Assembly: GCA_024274785.1 (NCBI GenBank)
Contig: JAJSAM010000083.1
Location: forward strand, 1-40,556
Length of the DNA: 40,556 nucleotides
Source of the DNA: Planctomycetota bacterium
GTDB lineage: Bacteria; Planctomycetota; JAJSAM01
Reading direction: 5' to 3'
Below the pieces are notes generated by a model, which was not told where the DNA came from, made no database searches, and saw only the letters and a program-made list of their open reading frames with translations. Of this stretch, positions 38,569-40,556 are shown piece by piece. A program made the position numbers and the translations under genes. Position 1 is the stretch's first letter. Each line of letters opens with the position of its first letter.

Positions 38569-38583
38569 GCAAAGGGGATGCCG
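38569..38583 (-). promoter_or_regulatory. Sigma-54 promoter candidate for the kinase-regulator operon
   Basis: Minus-strand C-GGCATC-CCCT-TTGC-G: correct GG-N10-GC spacing and TTGC box, two mismatches in the -24 box. Predicted start near 38557, leader about 67 nt. If real, the system is autoregulated. Confidence 0.5.
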
Positions 38584-38773
38584 AGCATCGCGGAGTCGGG
38601 GTGGGAAGCGACCCGGAACGACGGTGGCCGCGTACGCCGCACGCTGTCCTCGCGGATCCGTTCCGTCGGAGGGAGGAGCCGGCCATCGAAAGCGGCGCGG
38701 TTCGCTCCGACTCTGTATTATCGGGCGGAGCACCGGCCGCCCGGTCCGGCGGAACCATCACTGGACGTGTGAC

Positions 38774-39991
38774 ATGGAACTCTTCGAGCACATCATGGGC
38801 AGTTGGTACGGCGGGCTCGTCGTCATGGTGATCAGCTCCTACGTCATCGCCCGGTCCTGCGACGTGTTCGAAGCTTCGACCGACTACATCGGCCGCAACC
38901 TGAGCGACGGGGTGAAGGGGGCGACGCTGAACGCGATCGGGTCGTCCATGCCCGAATTGCTGACGACGGTGTTCTTCCTCGTCTTTGCCACCGATGAGAA
39001 CCTCGGCCGCGACCTCGCCGCCAGTGTGGGGGGCAACACCGGTTCGGCGATCTACAACAGCATCATCATTCCGATGCTCGTGATCTGGTTCGTGCTCGGC
39101 ATGGGCGTGCTCGGCGTGCGGATGACGAAGAAGGTGGTTCTGCGCGACGGCCTGTTTCTCATCGGCGCGAACCTGCTCCTCCTGGTGCTTCTCTCGAGCG
39201 ACCGGATCACCTGGATGCACGGCCTGGTCTTCACCGCCTTCTACCTCGTCTACCTGGCCTACACCCTGCTCTCGATGAAACCGGGCGGGAAGAAGCGCGG
39301 GAAGAACTCCGGAGGCGGCGACGACGAGCAGCAGTGCTGGTATAAGCGATACCAGTTTCGGGAAACGACCGGACAGCTCGGGCGAAGCTGGGTCCTCCTG
39401 GGGGTTTCGACGCTCGTCATGGGCATCGCGTGCGCCGGCCTGGTCGAAGGCTGCAAGGGCATTGCCGACTCGCTCGATATCAATCCCCTGTTCGTGGCGC
39501 TGATCCTGGTGGCCGCGGCCAGCAGCCTGCCGGATACGATCATCTCCATCCGCGATGCCCGGAAAGGCAACTACGACGACTCGCTTTCGAACGTGCTCGG
39601 CTCGAACATCTTCGACATCACGATCAGCATGGGCCTGCCTCTCCTCGTGTTTCTGATCGCCACGGATCAGAAAATCGAGTTCCTTCGGGACGGCCAGAAC
39701 CTGATCGACATCCGGGTCATCCTGCTCGTGATCACGGTCATCACGACGGCGGTGTTTTACTTTCCCAGGACGCTCTCGAAGCGTCACGTCGCACTGCTCG
39801 GAGTACTCTACGTGCTGTTCATTCTGTACGCGATCGGCGCCGCCCAGTACGTCGCGGGTAGCGACACCCTGCTCGGGAACGCGGCCGGAGTCGTGAAGGA
39901 ATGGCTGAACGGCGGCTCCGCGGGCGGCGATCCCGGTGGATTGACCGGTTTCCTCAGACGAGTGGCCAACGCGATCACGGGAGGGTGGTGA
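38774..39991 (+). CDS. Sodium/calcium exchanger (CaCA) family membrane protein
   Basis: A 405-residue cation/proton or cation/sodium antiporter. ATG 38774 (MELFEHIMGSWYGGLVV) is chosen because the upstream part of the frame is Arg-rich and overlaps the kinase promoter region; the ribosome site is weak. The two inverted alpha repeats are visible: alpha-1 NAIGSSMPELLTTVFFLV with GNTGSAIYNSIIIP, and alpha-2 VAAASSLPDTIISI with LSNVLGSNIFDITISMGLP. A Lys/Gly/Asp-rich cytoplasmic loop (about 175-195) separates the halves. About ten helices are predicted. The ion is not predictable. It is divergent from the kinase-regulator operon; a TATTAT box with a poor -35 lies at 38716-38721. Confidence 0.87.
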   Translation: MELFEHIMGSWYGGLVVMVISSYVIARSCDVFEASTDYIGRNLSDGVKGATLNAIGSSMPELLTTVFFLVFATDENLGRDLAASVGGNTGSAIYNSIIIPMLVIWFVLGMGVLGVRMTKKVVLRDGLFLIGANLLLLVLLSSDRITWMHGLVFTAFYLVYLAYTLLSMKPGGKKRGKNSGGGDDEQQCWYKRYQFRETTGQLGRSWVLLGVSTLVMGIACAGLVEGCKGIADSLDINPLFVALILVAAASSLPDTIISIRDARKGNYDDSLSNVLGSNIFDITISMGLPLLVFLIATDQKIEFLRDGQNLIDIRVILLVITVITTAVFYFPRTLSKRHVALLGVLYVLFILYAIGAAQYVAGSDTLLGNAAGVVKEWLNGGSAGGDPGGLTGFLRRVANAITGGW

Positions 39992-40125
39992 TCGCGGAGG
40001 GGGCTCCGAACAGCGGCCCTGCCCGGCAGGTCGAAGTCAGCGGTTCGTGAAATCGCTCCCGGGGTGTGGCGGCAGGGGATACCGTGCTCGCGGCATCACC
40101 CGAACGTGACGAAAGGAACCACCAC

Positions 40126-40437
40126 ATGAAGATCGCCATCGGACTGGTCGGCCTCTGTCTCCTCCTCTCCGCCTGCGGGACCACGGCCCTCACCGACATT
40201 ACCGTGCCGGGGAAGGGACGCATCATGGCCGGGATGACCGGGGATGAGGTTCGTGCGATCATGGGCAGCAAGCCGGATCGCGTCGGCAGCGGCCGCACCG
40301 GCTGCAATTACAGTCGGCACTTCCGCTACAACCCGGGCTCGAGCACGACGGAGTGGGCCTGGAATCAGCCGGGGGAGGTCCTCGTGGTCTACCTGGAAAG
40401 CGGGATCGTCGCGAACGTCGGCTACGCGAAACCCTAG
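40126..40437 (+). CDS. Small lipoprotein resembling BamE/SmpA
   Basis: A 103-residue lipoprotein. ATG 40126 follows AAAGGA. The signal ends LLSAC (C17). The segment RIMAGMTGDEVRAIMGSKPDRV matches the GMT-x-DEV-x-x-x-G-x-P stretch of the BamE/SmpA/OmlA fold, and the C-terminal strands VVYLESGIVANVGY fit it. Proteins of this fold are outer-membrane-associated, but most are not part of the BAM complex. It lies 134 bp after the exchanger. The remaining 119 bp of the window show nothing recognisable. Confidence 0.75.
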   Translation: MKIAIGLVGLCLLLSACGTTALTDITVPGKGRIMAGMTGDEVRAIMGSKPDRVGSGRTGCNYSRHFRYNPGSSTTEWAWNQPGEVLVVYLESGIVANVGYAKP

Positions 40438-40556
40438 CCCGCCTTTCTCATGAGGGCACACGATCTGAGGGGCGGTCGCGGCGCATCGCTGCGTCAGACC
40501 TCCTCCGAGATGGGAAGGCGTCGCGTCGTCGGTCTTCCTGGCGCTGCATCCACGCC

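Noticed and set aside
35962..38772. A 936-codon open frame on the plus strand, antisense to the kinase and regulator
   Set aside because: The minus-strand genes carry complete conserved motifs; the antisense product is His/Arg/Asp-rich with no domain, a usual by-product of GC-rich codon bias.
1..40556. tRNA, rRNA or riboswitch genes
   Set aside because: No cloverleaf-like segments, rRNA signatures or known aptamer cores were recognised by eye; a covariance-model search would be needed to exclude small RNAs.

Overview
The window is visibly GC-rich throughout and comes from a Gram-negative bacterium: it encodes an RND pump with an outer-membrane factor, a BamE-like lipoprotein and many lipobox or Sec signal peptides. 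HEAT-repeat proteins with a W-x-x-WW tail, DUF2950, a secreted sulfatase, Asp-rich repeat lipoproteins and small-domain secreted proteins suggest a planctomycete-like or candidate-phylum lineage, but nothing here fixes the taxonomy. There are no rRNA, tRNA, CRISPR or phage genes.

Layout. 1-1400: 3' end of a Ser/Arg-rich (probably DUF3300) protein, then a DUF2950 lipoprotein. 1810-6755: arylsulfatase, TetR regulator and a beta-lactamase-fold serine hydrolase. 6792-11172: PQQ-type beta-propeller (minus strand) divergent from two secreted proteins of unknown role. 11449-13701: operon of a fatty-acid-hydroxylase-type membrane protein and a rhodanese lipoprotein, then a chimeric pseudogene. 13768-38490: a large metal-handling region. 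It holds a HEAT protein; a copper-type P1B ATPase (YHS and heavy-metal-binding domains, broken by one in-frame TAA); a single-domain receiver; a secreted protein with three YHS-like modules; a secreted protein with three CPMHP/CxxCGM modules; a histidine kinase; an Asp-repeat lipoprotein; a Cus/Czc-type operon (Cys-rich leader gene, OMF, MFP, RND, PII-like protein, HEAT protein) lying between two direct copies of a TPR-like gene; a DUF2231 membrane protein with a YHS lipoprotein; and an NtrC-type response regulator with its kinase. The regulator is cut before its DNA-binding helix by another in-frame TAA. 38774-40437: a CaCA-type exchanger and a BamE-like lipoprotein.

How it may work together. 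Sequences matching the sigma-54 -24/-12 element (GG-N10-GC, usually GGCAC/GGCAT and TTGC) lie in the 5' gaps of at least six metal-region transcription units and more weakly before the RND operon. The only sigma-54 activator seen is the GAFTGA-containing regulator, whose kinase has a His-rich extracytoplasmic loop. I infer a sigma-54-controlled metal (probably copper/silver) regulon that pairs efflux with several secreted, multi-domain metal-binding proteins. The nonsense codons in the ATPase and in the regulator, both best explained as GAA to TAA, mean the system may be decaying, recoded or mis-sequenced.

A short dispersed element of about 164 bp with terminal inverted repeats (MITE-like) occurs as two full copies, one rearranged copy and one remnant, each beginning just 3' of a stop codon.
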